Source: Anaerolineales bacterium | GTDB taxonomy: Bacteria; Chloroflexota; Anaerolineae; 4572-78; J111 | Direction: 5' to 3' | NCBI GenBank assembly: GCA_012032575.1 | Contig: JAAUSP010000140.1 | Coordinates: forward strand, 1-14,480 | DNA length: 14,480 nt | Notes under the pieces: generated by a model | Told to the model about the DNA's origin: nothing | What the model saw: only the letters and a program-made list of their open reading frames with translations | Database searches by the model: none | Program-made: the position numbers and the translations under genes | In this document: positions 1-10,196 of the stretch, in pieces | Numbering within the stretch: position 1 is the first letter of the stretch | How the letters are laid out: the number at the start of each line of letters is the position of its first letter

Positions 1-1
1 C

Positions 2-610
2 AACCTGGCCGGAGGCACCCACCATGCGTTCTACGATGCGGGCCAGGGTTTCTGCGTTTTTAACGACAGCGCTATTGCCGCCAGGGCCATGCAGGCCGAA
101 GGCCGGGCGCAGCGCGTCATCATCATTGACTGCGATGTGCATCAGGGCAACGGCACCGCCTCGATCCTGGCCGACGACCCAAGCATCTTCACTTTTTCCA
201 TCCACGGCGCTAAAAATTTTCCTTTTCACAAAGAGCGCAGTGACCTAGATGTGGAGCTTGAGGATGGTACAGACGATGCCACATACCTGGCCGCCCTGGA
301 GAAAGGACTGGGACAGGCGTTGATCCTGGCCCAGGCCGATCTGGCGATTTATCTGGCCGGGGCCGACCCATTTGCCGGCGACCGGCTGGGCCGCCTGGCT
401 CTGACCAAAGCCGGCCTGGCCGAACGGGACCGGCTGGTGTTTGATTACTGCCAGGCAGCGGATCTGCCTCTGGCCATCACCATGTCGGGCGGCTACGCGC
501 CACAGATCGAGGATATCGTGGATATTCATTTTCAGACTATTCGGGCGGCGGTGGAACGGCAAGCGGTGATGATGAATAGAGGACAGGCAATGGAAAAGTT
601 TAAGCTCTGA
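2..610 (+). CDS. Histone deacetylase / acetylpolyamine amidohydrolase family protein (5'-truncated)
   Basis: This is a zinc-dependent deacetylase of the arginase/deacetylase fold (HDAC, AcuC, acetylpolyamine amidohydrolase), cut by the window start; the frame is open from base 2. The visible 202 residues cover the catalytic core. They include the tandem active-site histidines (GGTHHAF), the GFCVFND strand, the zinc-binding Asp-x-His in DCDVHQGNGTA, the third zinc Asp in GADPFAGDRLGR, and a SGGYA segment matching the GGGY loop that carries the catalytic Tyr. All key residues appear intact, so the enzyme should be active, removing acetyl groups from an amine substrate. Bacterial members act on acetylated polyamines, acetyl-lysine proteins or acetoin-related substrates, and the exact substrate cannot be read from sequence. 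A GNAT acetyltransferase follows 67 bases downstream on the same strand. An acetyl/deacetyl pairing is possible but unproven. Family assignment is secure. Confidence 0.93.
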   Translation, partial: NLAGGTHHAFYDAGQGFCVFNDSAIAARAMQAEGRAQRVIIIDCDVHQGNGTASILADDPSIFTFSIHGAKNFPFHKERSDLDVELEDGTDDATYLAALEKGLGQALILAQADLAIYLAGADPFAGDRLGRLALTKAGLAERDRLVFDYCQAADLPLAITMSGGYAPQIEDIVDIHFQTIRAAVERQAVMMNRGQAMEKFKL

Positions 611-613
611 GGG

Positions 614-645
614 GGTCTGCGACCCCCGAACGCCGGTCGCAGACC
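614..645. repeat. Perfect 11-bp inverted repeat after the deacetylase gene
   Basis: GGTCTGCGACC (614-624) and its exact reverse complement GGTCGCAGACC (635-645) flank a 10-base loop starting 3 bases after the stop codon. The left arm can instead fold on itself as GGGGGTC-TGC-GACCCCC (611-627). No T-run follows, so it is not a classical intrinsic terminator. It could stabilise the mRNA 3' end or be a palindromic intergenic repeat. Confidence 0.6.
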
Positions 646-677
646 GGCTTGGAGCGGCAGGGTGAAGGGGTTGAAAA

Positions 678-1246
678 GTGGAAATCATAGATTTGCGGCC
701 TCATAACGAAGACCTTATTCAGCAAGTTGCGGCGATGCTGGTGGCGGCGTTCAAAGAGATGGCTCCGGACGCATGGCCAAATTTAGAGTCGGCGTTGGAG
801 GAAGTGCGCGAGTCGTTTGGCCCGGAGCGGCTCAGCCGCGTGGCGGTGGATAGGGCGGGATGGCGCTCGGTTGGGTCGGCGGCATCCGGCAATACGATGG
901 GCATGTATGGGAACTGCATCCTCTAGCAGTGCGGCCTGACCGGCAGCGGCAAGGTGTAGGCCGGGCGCTGGTGGCTGATTTGGAAGCCCGTGTCCGGGAA
1001 CAGGGCGCATTGACCTTGTGGCTGGGCACAGATGATGAAGCCAATATGACCAGCCTGAGCGGCGTCAATCTTTATCCAAACGTGTGGGACCATGTCGCCA
1101 AAATCAAAAATCTGCGCGGTCATCCCTATGAATTTTACCAAAAGTTCGGCTTTGTCATTGTCGGGGTGATACCCGATGCCAACGGCCCAGGCAAACCGGA
1201 TATTTTCATGGCCAAATCCATCCGACCGCCGACCGCCGACGGCTGA
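678..1246 (+). CDS. GNAT-family N-acetyltransferase, one frame break near 852-860
   Basis: This is a Gcn5-related acetyltransferase, which transfers acetyl from acetyl-CoA to an amine; it resembles aminoglycoside 6'-acetyltransferase-like proteins, but the substrate is unknown. The GTG at 678 follows a purine-rich GAAGGGG (664-670) and begins MEIIDLRPHNED. The first frame covers the N-terminal helices up to about SRVAVDRAG. The family then continues in the next frame with ALGWVGG, the strand WELHPLAVRPD and the acetyl-CoA pyrophosphate loop RQRQGVGRAL. The C-terminal strand is YEFYQKFGFVIVGVIPD. One base missing in GGGCGGGATGG (853-863) restores a single protein of about 189 residues. Both sides of the break are good GNAT sequence, so a sequence error is more likely than decay. 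The last residues (RPPTADG) and the stop codon lie inside a dispersed hairpin repeat, so the native C-terminus may have been replaced. Confidence 0.85.
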
Positions 1247-1275
1247 CGGCAGATTCTTACAACGGTCGGCGGTCA
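1222..1275. repeat. Dispersed hairpin repeat, copy A
   Basis: GACCGCCGACCG (1224-1235) pairs perfectly with CGGTCGGCGGTC (1263-1274) to give a 12-bp stem; the interior contains GACGGCAGA. A related element lies at 11446-11508 in the opposite orientation and shares both arms and the GACGGCAGA interior. This copy starts inside the acetyltransferase coding sequence and ends 13 bases before the ribosome-binding site of the phosphofructokinase gene. It resembles REP-like or very short MITE-like intergenic palindromes. Confidence 0.7.
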
Positions 1276-1290
1276 TTATTAGTTTTGTAG

Positions 1291-3537
<2,247 letters not shown>

Positions 3538-3543
3538 ACACTT

Positions 3544-3580
3544 GGGGGTTCAAAGCTCGGCTTTGAACCCCCTAATTTTA
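3544..3580 (+). terminator. Rho-independent terminator after phosphofructokinase
   Basis: A perfect 13-bp stem, GGGGGTTCAAAGC (3544-3556) with GCTTTGAACCCCC (3560-3572), closes on a TCG loop and is followed by TAATTTTA. It begins 7 bases after the PFK stop codon and lies between convergent genes. On the minus strand the bases after the stem are not T-rich, so it should act mainly on the plus strand. Confidence 0.88.
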
Positions 3581-3598
3581 CGCAGCACGCACCACGTT

Positions 3599-5046
3599 TC
3601 ATCTCTCCGCAAACACCAACACATAAGTATACCAGCCCGGCGGCCCTTCGACGATGCCCACGCCGATGCGGTTATGATGAGGATGGAGAATATTGGCCCG
3701 ATGCGGGCGGCTGTTCATAAACCAATTCAACGCAAATTCGACGGTTTCATTGGCCGGGCGGGTGTTACGCTGGATATCCTCGCCGACATTGACGGCGTTG
3801 ATTTCCGCTTTAACAAAGCGATCTTGCAGGGTATTCCCTTCCGGCGTAACGTGTCCAAAATAACCCCGGACCACCATATCCTGGGCGTGGCTCAACGCCA
3901 TTGCCTTAACCTCCGCGTCAACCTGGTACGGCGGCAGTCCGGCGGCTTCGCGTTGGGTATTGACGCCGGCCACCATTTGCTGTTCCATTTCCACCAAACT
4001 GGGCGGCGGGGCAATCGGTTTGGGCGTCGCTCTGGGCTGCTGGGGCGAGGGAGTCGGTCGCGGCGGGGCAAAGATGACCGGAATCGCTACGGTTTGCCCG
4101 ACCTCCAGCGAGGCGGGAATCAATTCGGGATTGACCGCCAGAATATCTTTGACGCTGGAACCATATTTGGCAGCCAGGCCGAGCAACGTATCGCCTTCGG
4201 CCAAATCGTACAGGATAATCGGCACACCCTGGGTCAATCCCCCGCTGGGCGGGATCAGGAGTTGATCACCGACCTGTAATAACGTGGGATCAGCAATCTC
4301 ATTAGCCGCCAGCAGCAGTTCGACCGGAATTTCATATTCGGAGGCAATCGCCAAAGGGGTATCGCCCTCGACGATGGTGTAATAAACCGGCTCATCCGAC
4401 CCCTGCGGGGGGGCGACCGGTTTGGGTTCAGTAAAAACTACCGGCACGGCAATCATCTCTCCCAGCGGTAGTTTATCTGCTTTCAGGTGCGGATTAGCAT
4501 CCAGAATCTTCTTCACGCTTGAGCCATATTTGGCCGCAATCCCCAGCAGCGTATCCCCGGAAACAACCTTATGCGGTACCACCGGAATCCGCAATCCATC
4601 CTGGGGCGGGATCAGCAAATCCTGACCTACCTCCAAATTGGCCGGATCACGGATATTGTTGGCAGCCAACAAAGCTTCCGTAGTAATACCATACGCTGCG
4701 GCAATCGAAATCAGCGTTTCGCCGGATTGAACCGGGTGAAAAACAAAAATTGGAGTGGGGGTAGGGGTAGGTCTATCGGTCGGGGTTGCCGTCGCTTCGG
4801 GGGCCGGCGTCATCTCCAGGATAGCGATTTCGACAAAGTTATCCAGCGGTTCAATGGTGACGGCGGGGGTTGGCTTCGGTGCGGCGCGAGTGGGGAGAAT
4901 AATACTGGCAACAGGAGTCGGCGGTGGGGAGTCAGATTGAACTGTACCCAGGCCACCAGGCCGATTAAGGCCAGAGTCAGGGCCAGCCAGGTCCACCAAT
5001 AGGCCGGCAAATGGTCTACAATATCACGGGGGTTCAGTTTTTTCAC
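3599..5046 (-). CDS. Membrane-anchored LysM (x4) + CAP/SCP domain protein, frame break near 4926-4930
   Basis: Predicted envelope protein that binds cell-wall or exopolysaccharide glycans through LysM repeats and presents a C-terminal CAP (SCP/PR1, YkwD-like) domain outside the membrane. The GTG at 5046 gives MKKLNPRDIVDHL and one membrane segment (about residues 18-35, WLALTLALIGLVAWV). A Thr/Pro-rich linker follows (TATPTDRPTPTPTP), then four LysM units each starting near xGxT/xGDT and ending in (L)LIPP or (I)AVPV. A Pro-rich spacer leads to the CAP domain, with YFGHVTPEG, VGEDI and PHRANILHPHHNRIGVG. Length is about 482 residues. The membrane anchor and the rest lie in different frames; adding one C to the CCCC run (4926-4929 on the plus strand) joins VQFNLTP to PPPTPVASI. 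The gene starts 6 bases after the stop of its paralogue, so it is co-transcribed and probably translationally coupled. CAP-domain biochemistry in bacteria is poorly defined. Confidence 0.9.
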
Positions 5047-5052
5047 GCCGGC

Positions 5053-6308
5053 TTAATCTCCCGCAAAAACCAGTACAAACGTGTACCAGCCATTTGCTTC
5101 CTGGGCCACGCCCACCCCAATCCGGTTGAAGTTAGCATGCAGCAGGTTGCGGCGATGGGGCGCATCGCCCATGAACCAGCCAACCGCCGCCCCCACGGCT
5201 TGATTGACCGGCTTGACGCTCAGGTAAATATTCTCACCCACCCACCAGGTTGGCAGACCGCGCTCCTGAAAACGATCACGCAGGGTGCGGCCTTCGGGGG
5301 TGATGTGGCTAAAATACCCCCGCTTGACCATATCCTGGGCCTGCCCCCAGGCCATCAGGGTCAACTGCTCATCTATCCGATAAGGGGCTAAGCCCTCGGC
5401 CCGGCGTTTGGCATTGACCTGCTCGACCATGCTCTGCTCCAGGCCAACCAGACTGGGCGAACCTGCTTTAAGCGCGGCCAGGTCGGCCTCCGTGAGTGCC
5501 GGCACAGAAGCAATCTCCGCCGCAGGAGCCTGACCGCCCCCGGCACGCGGTCTCTGCCGAGTCAGGGGGACGGCAATCTGCTGGCCGATTTGCATGGCGT
5601 TTGGCTCCAAAGCGGGGTTGAGCGCCAAAATGTCTTCGACACTGGAGCCGTATGCCTCAGCCAGCGCCAGGATAGTATCGCCGCTCGCCACCTCGTGGAC
5701 TGCCGTAGGTGCCCACAGGATGGGGTCAGGCAGTTCGCCATTCTTGCCGGGGATCAGCAGTTTTTGCCCCAATTGCAGGCCGCTCGGATCGGTAATCCAA
5801 TTGGCCGCTTCCAGCGCCTCAACCGTCGTATCATAGTTGAGGGCCAGAGCCAGCAGCGTATCCCCCGGCTCGATCACATGAAAAACCAGGGTGGGCGTCG
5901 GTCGAGGCGTCTGCTTTCGGGTGGGGTAGCCGTTACCGGAATCAGCAGTTGCTGGCCAATCTGGATTGTAGTCGGGTCGGTGATTTCATTGACCATCATT
6001 ATTTTTTCAACCGAGGTATCATACTCGTAGGCAATGGCCAGCAGCATTTCCCCGGAGCGCACCACATGGACCACAGGTCCGATGGTCGGCGTGGCAGTAG
6101 GAACCGCCGTACTCTTTTTGGAACGGGGTGTGGCAGTGGGCGTAAAAGACAGAGTGGGCGTAGCTGTTGCTCTGGCTGAAACCGTCGCCCCGGCTGAGGG
6201 GGTAGCGGCCGGCCCGGTCAAATTTGGTTCAAGCGGAGCCGGTGCAGCCGGTGAAAATTGATACCAGCCCGCTAAGGCAATCGCTATCGCTATTACGGCC
6301 ACGGCCAC
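5053..6308 (-). CDS. Membrane-anchored LysM (x3) + CAP/SCP domain protein, frame break near 5923-5926
   Basis: Paralogue of the gene immediately downstream. The N-terminus is a hydrophobic anchor (AVIAIAIALAGWYQF), followed by an Ala/Thr/Pro linker (TATPTLSFTPTATP), three LysM units (HVVRSGEMLLAIAYEYD; HVIEPGDTLLALALNYD; HEVASGDTILALAEAYG) and a CAP domain with YFSHITPEG, VGENIYL and PHRRNLLHANFNRIGVGV. The first LysM is in one frame and the remainder in another. Restoring one C in the CCCC run read from 5926-5923 joins LLIPVTATP to TRKQTPRPTPTLVFHV and gives about 418 residues. The start is uncertain: GTG at 6308 is the most upstream standard codon in frame, but the strong GGGAGG (6345-6340) is 31 bases away. 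The real start may be near 6332, either at a non-standard ATC or via another base error. A TATAAT box lies just upstream. Confidence 0.88.
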
Positions 6309-6383
6309 ATGGGACGATTGAATTGTACCGATGGCAAATCCTCCCGGCGGGTCAATTTTTCAACAGACCCGTTTCGACCGAGA

Positions 6384-6414
6384 ATTATACACTGCCTGGC
6401 TGAAATCGCGCCAA
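6384..6414 (-). promoter_or_regulatory. Candidate promoter of the LysM-CAP operon
   Basis: On the minus strand TTGGCG (6414-6409) is followed after 19 bases by a consensus TATAAT (6389-6384). The -10 box is exact, but the spacing is longer than the ideal 17. Transcription would start near 6377, about 32 bases before the GGGAGG ribosome-binding site. Confidence 0.55.
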
Positions 6415-6574
6415 AATTCATTGTTGTAGAAAAATACCCCCAAATTCCCAAATTTTAGCCCAACTTTGAGCCGTGTATGGAAAACGTTGGATAAATAGAG
6501 GAATCCAATATCCTCATGCGTTTGTAATTTCCTCACAAGCCTGCTATTTTCTCTATTTGTGATTGAAAATACAA

Positions 6575-6593
6575 GGTCATCATTTTGATGACC
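6575..6593. promoter_or_regulatory. Perfect palindrome, possible operator
   Basis: GGTCATCA-TTT-TGATGACC is an exact 8-bp inverted repeat with a 3-base centre, in the middle of the divergent intergenic region and far from either coding end. Its position favours a dimeric repressor or activator site over a terminator, although an A-run follows on the plus strand. The cognate protein is unknown. Confidence 0.5.
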
Positions 6594-6597
6594 AAAA

Positions 6598-6664
6598 AGT
6601 ACTCTTCAATCTAAAAGCACTTCCCGGTACAATTTTAAGTACTTTCGGCCCTCAGAAAAGTACT
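6598..6664. repeat. Array of four AGTACT-like palindromic motifs
   Basis: AGTACT occurs at 6598-6603, 6638-6643 and 6659-6664, with a one-base variant AGCACT at 6616-6621. Starts are spaced 18, 22 and 21 bases apart, about two helical turns, and most copies sit in A/T-rich flanks (AAAAGTACT, TTAAGTACTTT, AAAAGTACTTT). Regular spacing upstream of ftsH suggests repeated binding of one factor on one DNA face. Confidence 0.5.
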
Positions 6665-6745
6665 TTAGGGAAAGATAATTAGTGCCTTCTGACCCCGATT
6701 ATTTGTGACTTTCGCTCCTTTTGCGCCGCGCATTTTTGGTGTATG

Positions 6746-6776
6746 TTAGAAATGCGCAAGCAAGATACATTATAAA
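6746..6776 (+). promoter_or_regulatory. Weak candidate ftsH promoter
   Basis: TTAGAA (6746-6751) and TATAAA (6771-6776) are 19 bases apart in the only AT-rich promoter-like stretch close to ftsH. An overlapping ATTATA gives a 17-base spacer. Transcription would begin just before the leader hairpin. Neither box is a good consensus match, so this is tentative. Confidence 0.35.
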
Positions 6777-6789
6777 CTTTACCGCTATG

Positions 6790-6820
6790 GCAGGGGTGGG
6801 TGTCTAACACCTACCTCTGT
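6790..6820 (+). promoter_or_regulatory. Stable 14-pair RNA hairpin in the ftsH leader
   Basis: In RNA, 6790-6803 pairs with 6807-6820 around a 3-base loop (CUA), giving 14 pairs of which three are G-U. CCTTTTC follows. It lies about 70 bases before the ftsH start. It could be a leaky terminator or attenuator, a 5' stability element, or the end of a short upstream transcript. Confidence 0.55.
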
Positions 6821-6888
6821 CCTTTTCACTGGCTGAAACCTAAATCTAACTTAGGGGAGAAACCAATTTTTAACGGAGATTTTACCTC

Positions 6889-8787
6889 ATGAATTCTGAC
6901 AACCATTCCAAACGTAAAGAACGCAAGCTGCCGACATATTCCCGCTGGATTTTCATTGCCGTGGGCATTGTCGCTCTTGTAGCTTTACTCTACTCCTTCT
7001 CACCCAAAAACCAACCACCGGCTTCGCCAAATCAAACCTCCGTGGCAGCTACGATGCCCCAAATTGTCAATGCGGTCACTACGGGTGAAGTAAAAACCCT
7101 TACTGTGCGGGGTGACACCCTCATCGCCACAAAAACCGACGGTAGCAAAATTACCGTCCGCAAAGAATCCGACATTAGCGCCGTAGAAACACTCAAATTA
7201 CTTGGCGTTCCGGCTGAAGCTTTAAAAGACCTGCCGATTGTGGTTGAGGAGCCGTCAGGCAACTTCAACCCGACAGGTATCCTATCTGTTCTAGCCGTGG
7301 TTGGCCTGATTACTTTTTTTATCTTCCGCAATTCGCGCCAGCCTCAGAATCAAAGCGGCTCCGGCTACAATTTTGGCAATATGGGGCGCAGCAACCCGCG
7401 GGTCATCTCCAACACCACCGACAAAGATGCCAAATCCAAACCTGCTTTGCCTCAAGTAACTTTCCGTGATGTGGCCGGGGCCGACCAGGCCAAAATGGAG
7501 TTACAGGAGATTATTGAATTTTTGAAGGAACCGGCCAAATTTACCAAATTAGGCGCACGCATCCCCAAGGGCGTTTTAATGGCCGGACCTCCCGGAACCG
7601 GCAAAACTCTCCTGGCCAAAGCCGTCGCCGGCGAGGCGGGCGTGCCCTTCTTTAGCATTTCCGGCTCCGAGTTTGTCGAAATGTTTGTCGGCGTGGGGGC
7701 AGCCCGTGTGCGCGACCTGTTCAAACGGGCCAGAGAGCAAGCACCTGCCGTAGTTTTTGTGGATGAAATTGATGCCGTGGGTCGCCAGCGCGGGGCCAGC
7801 ATGGGCAGCGGCAACGACGAGCGCGAACAAACCCTCAACCAAATTTTGGTTGAAATGGACGGCTTTTCCACCGATACCAATGTGATTGTGATGGCTTCAA
7901 CCAACCGGCCTGATATTCTCGACCCCGCTCTGCTGCGTCCGGGCCGTTTTGACCGCAAGGTAATTTTGGATCGGCCCGATGTGAACGGACGCGAAGCCAT
8001 TCTGGAAGTCCATACCAAAGGCAAACCGCTGGCCGCCGATATCTTTATCCCCGACCTGGCTAAGTTGACTCCTGGTTTTGTGGGGGCTGATCTGGAAAAC
8101 CTGGTTAACGAGGCGGCTATACTGGCGGCCCGCCGGAATCTGGACTGCATTGGCCGGCTGGAATTTCAGGATGCGATGGAACGGATTATTGCCGGCCCGG
8201 AGCGCCAGGGCAAAATCCTCAGCGATTACGAGCGCAAAGTGGTTGCTTATCACGAAGCCGGGCATGCCGTGGTGATGCACAACCTGGAGAACAGCGACCC
8301 GGTACACAAAGTGAGCATTATCTCACGCGGGATGGCTTTGGGGTACACCATGCCTTTACCCGACGGGGACAAATATCTACGCAGCCGGGAAGCCTTTGAA
8401 GATGAAATTGTGGGTTTGCTGGGAGGCCGGGCGGCCGAGGAGATTATCTTCAAGCGGATCACCACCGGGGCAGCCAACGACCTGGAACGGGCCACCAAAC
8501 TGGCGAGAGCTATGGTCACTCGTTTTGGCTTTAGTCAGAAACTGGGCCTGCGTACCTTTGGCGAGGAGCAGGGCAATCCTTATCTGGGTAGTTTGGGCGA
8601 GATTCGCAATTACAGCGAGGAAATGGCCCAGGTGATTGACCAGGAAATCCGCCAGATTTTGGAAACGGCTTACCAACGAGCTAAAGACATTGTCCTTGAC
8701 CAACAGCGCAAGCTGGAAGCTCTGGCCGGGGCGCTGCTGGAATACGAAACCGTCGAACGCCCGGCTTTTGAAGCGTTAATGGCTTAA
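6889..8787 (+). CDS. ftsH: ATP-dependent zinc metalloprotease FtsH
   Basis: Membrane-bound AAA+ protease that extracts and degrades membrane and short-lived cytosolic proteins as a hexamer. The 632 residues contain two membrane segments (about 19-37 and 129-147) flanking an external domain of roughly 90 residues. Walker A GPPGTGKT is at 233-240, Walker B VVFVDEID at 288-295 and the second region of homology [20 protein letters not shown] at 337-356. The pore motif FVG follows EFVEM. The zinc motif HEAGH is at 455-459, with the third zinc ligand Asp at about 531 in [10 protein letters not shown]. All catalytic residues are intact and the length is typical of the family. The ATG at 6889 follows CGGAG (6874-6878). 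The gene stands alone between the divergent LysM-CAP operon and a convergent DUF362 gene. The leader hairpin and the upstream motif array suggest regulated expression. No frame errors are seen. Confidence 0.98.
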   Translation: MNSDNHSKRKERKLPTYSRWIFIAVGIVALVALLYSFSPKNQPPASPNQTSVAATMPQIVNAVTTGEVKTLTVRGDTLIATKTDGSKITVRKESDISAVETLKLLGVPAEALKDLPIVVEEPSGNFNPTGILSVLAVVGLITFFIFRNSRQPQNQSGSGYNFGNMGRSNPRVISNTTDKDAKSKPALPQVTFRDVAGADQAKMELQEIIEFLKEPAKFTKLGARIPKGVLMAGPPGTGKTLLAKAVAGEAGVPFFSISGSEFVEMFVGVGAARVRDLFKRAREQAPAVVFVDEIDAVGRQRGASMGSGNDEREQTLNQILVEMDGFSTDTNVIVMASTNRPDILDPALLRPGRFDRKVILDRPDVNGREAILEVHTKGKPLAADIFIPDLAKLTPGFVGADLENLVNEAAILAARRNLDCIGRLEFQDAMERIIAGPERQGKILSDYERKVVAYHEAGHAVVMHNLENSDPVHKVSIISRGMALGYTMPLPDGDKYLRSREAFEDEIVGLLGGRAAEEIIFKRITTGAANDLERATKLARAMVTRFGFSQKLGLRTFGEEQGNPYLGSLGEIRNYSEEMAQVIDQEIRQILETAYQRAKDIVLDQQRKLEALAGALLEYETVERPAFEALMA

Positions 8788-8821
8788 ATCCAATCTAATT
8801 TTCCCCCAAATCAGGGGATTT

Positions 8822-8867
8822 AAAAAGAAGTAGCGGCAGGTCATTGACCTGCCGCTACTTCTTTTTT
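8822..8867. terminator. Perfect 21-bp bidirectional terminator between ftsH and the DUF362 gene
   Basis: 8822-8842 pairs without mismatch with 8846-8866 around a 3-base centre (GTAGCGGCAGGTC on the left arm). The outer ends are an A-run on the left and a T-run on the right, so the transcript ends in U-rich RNA from either side. It sits in the 88-base gap between two convergent genes. Confidence 0.92.
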
Positions 8868-8875
8868 GCCTAAAT

Positions 8876-10147
8876 TTAGTGAGTGGATTGCCCCCGGCGG
8901 TGAGTGTCGAATTCAGGAGCTGCTTTGAGAGTAGTCCCTAAAATACCGAAGGAACGCCACAAGGCTCTTAAGCCGGTGCGTTTGAGTTCGGCGGGGTCCG
9001 TGCCGACGGAGGGAAAGCCCTGGGCATCGGGAGTCACCTTTTCCCAATTGCGGAAGAGGTGGCCCCAGTTGCTGTCGAGCACCTGGTCCATGCGCTTTTT
9101 GGCAATTACCGGATACCAGAAACTGTCGTGGTAAACCACACTGGCGGCATAGGACCAGGGGGCGAGCACCGTTTTCAGCGACCACTCAATCGGTTTTTTC
9201 AGCGGCCCCCAGTAAATCTTATGCTGCATCCGTGAAGCAAAGGTCATCTTTTTGAACGGTCCATCAAAATGCCAGTTCATCGCCGCCGCTTCCTGGTCGC
9301 CCACAATTTCGATTTCGCGCGGGTCGCCGCAGCCCAAGCCAAGGTCGTGAGCCATGCGGATAAATTTGATCGAGAGCGGATCAAGACCCATCATTTTGGC
9401 GGCCATGGCGTCAATCGCTACCTGATCGGTGCTGGCCAGGATAACGTTTTTCACATAGGGCACCATACAGCGCGGGCCGGGGCCATCACCGGCAAAGGTG
9501 CCATCCATCACTGCAAAAACACCCCGATGGATTTTCTTCTGGATCATCAGCAAATCTACCAGAGTTTCGTGGATGACGGGGTGGGTCCAGTGGCGGTGCT
9601 CATTCAGCAGCCCACCGAAGGCATTTTTCATCGCGCCGGTGGTGGTAGTAAAAATATGGGTTTTGACGGTCGGCAAATGGATGATGTTCTCACCGATAAA
9701 CCGTTTGGGAATATGGAAACCTTTGGGGTAAACCTCGTTGAGGCAGATAAATTTGTTGGTCAAATCACCCACCGCATCGCGGATATGAATCCATTCTTCC
9801 CCTTCATACAGGTGAATATTGCGCAGTCCGTGCGCCTCAACCACGTTAAGCTGCTTGTTTTCACGCTCCCCAAAATGGGCGTCAATCACCACCGTCCGGT
9901 TGTGACAGGCGTGAATGAGGTCAGGGTTATAACCATCCTGCTTTAACGCGCGGATAACCCCCTCAAGCTGCCAGGGCGTGGTCGAACTCCCCGGAAAAAA
10001 GAAATGCCACGAAATATTGACCTTCAAAGCTGTATCAGCATCTTTGGCGATAACATCTTGATACCCGGCCAGATTCATCAACTGGTGATAATCGGCCAGA
10101 ACTGTTCGGGGCGACGTTTGCAGAACAGCGACTTTACTTTTGCTCAT
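8876..10147 (-). CDS. DUF362 domain-containing protein
   Basis: A 423-residue member of the DUF362 family, whose biochemical role is not established; many relatives are linked to 4Fe-4S ferredoxin domains, which this protein lacks (no CxxCxxC cluster). The core spans about residues 40-285 and shows the family landmarks HLPTVKTH (157-164), GAMKNAFGG (171-179), MDGTFAGDGPGP (214-225) and ASTDQVAIDAMAAKMMG. The last 130 residues are an aromatic-rich extension (KIYWGPLKKPIEW; APWSYAASVVYHDSFWYP) that may contact membrane or a partner. The ATG at 10147 follows GAGAGGAAT at good spacing. It lies downstream of the dehydrogenase gene on the same strand, 130 bases away, with a hairpin in the gap. Co-transcription with the LsrG-like/dehydrogenase pair is possible but not certain. 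Family call is good; no function is proposed. Confidence 0.88.
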   Translation of the reverse strand: MSKSKVAVLQTSPRTVLADYHQLMNLAGYQDVIAKDADTALKVNISWHFFFPGSSTTPWQLEGVIRALKQDGYNPDLIHACHNRTVVIDAHFGERENKQLNVVEAHGLRNIHLYEGEEWIHIRDAVGDLTNKFICLNEVYPKGFHIPKRFIGENIIHLPTVKTHIFTTTTGAMKNAFGGLLNEHRHWTHPVIHETLVDLLMIQKKIHRGVFAVMDGTFAGDGPGPRCMVPYVKNVILASTDQVAIDAMAAKMMGLDPLSIKFIRMAHDLGLGCGDPREIEIVGDQEAAAMNWHFDGPFKKMTFASRMQHKIYWGPLKKPIEWSLKTVLAPWSYAASVVYHDSFWYPVIAKKRMDQVLDSNWGHLFRNWEKVTPDAQGFPSVGTDPAELKRTGLRALWRSFGILGTTLKAAPEFDTHRRGQSTH

Positions 10148-10196
10148 AAAATTCCTCTCTTGAACAACTGATTTTCAAAAAACAGTGCTTGCGTCT

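Larger units (their letters stand above)
6309..6888. other. Divergent intergenic region between the LysM-CAP operon and ftsH
   Basis: This stretch of about 580 bases is AT-rich compared with the flanking genes and holds no credible gene. It contains a TATAAT-type promoter for the leftward LysM-CAP operon, a perfect palindrome (6575-6593), four AGTACT-like motifs (6598-6664), an AT-rich candidate ftsH promoter (around 6746-6776) and a long GC-rich leader hairpin (6790-6820). The stretch 6415-6570 shows only AT-rich sequence to me. Confidence 0.7.

Noticed and set aside
4745..4800. Tandem repeat of GGGGTAGG-like units as a possible non-coding repeat
   Set aside because: Read on the minus strand it simply encodes the Thr/Pro linker of the LysM-CAP protein.
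6615..6682. CIRCE-type HrcA heat-shock operator around AGCACT and AGTGCC upstream of ftsH
   Set aside because: CIRCE is TTAGCACTC-N9-GAGTGCTAA. Only fragments resemble it and the arms do not pair at the right spacing.
9269..9946. Open frame of 225 codons on the plus strand inside the DUF362 gene
   Set aside because: It is antisense to a well-supported gene, has no recognisable family motif or ribosome-binding site, and is the kind of shadow frame expected opposite a coding gene.
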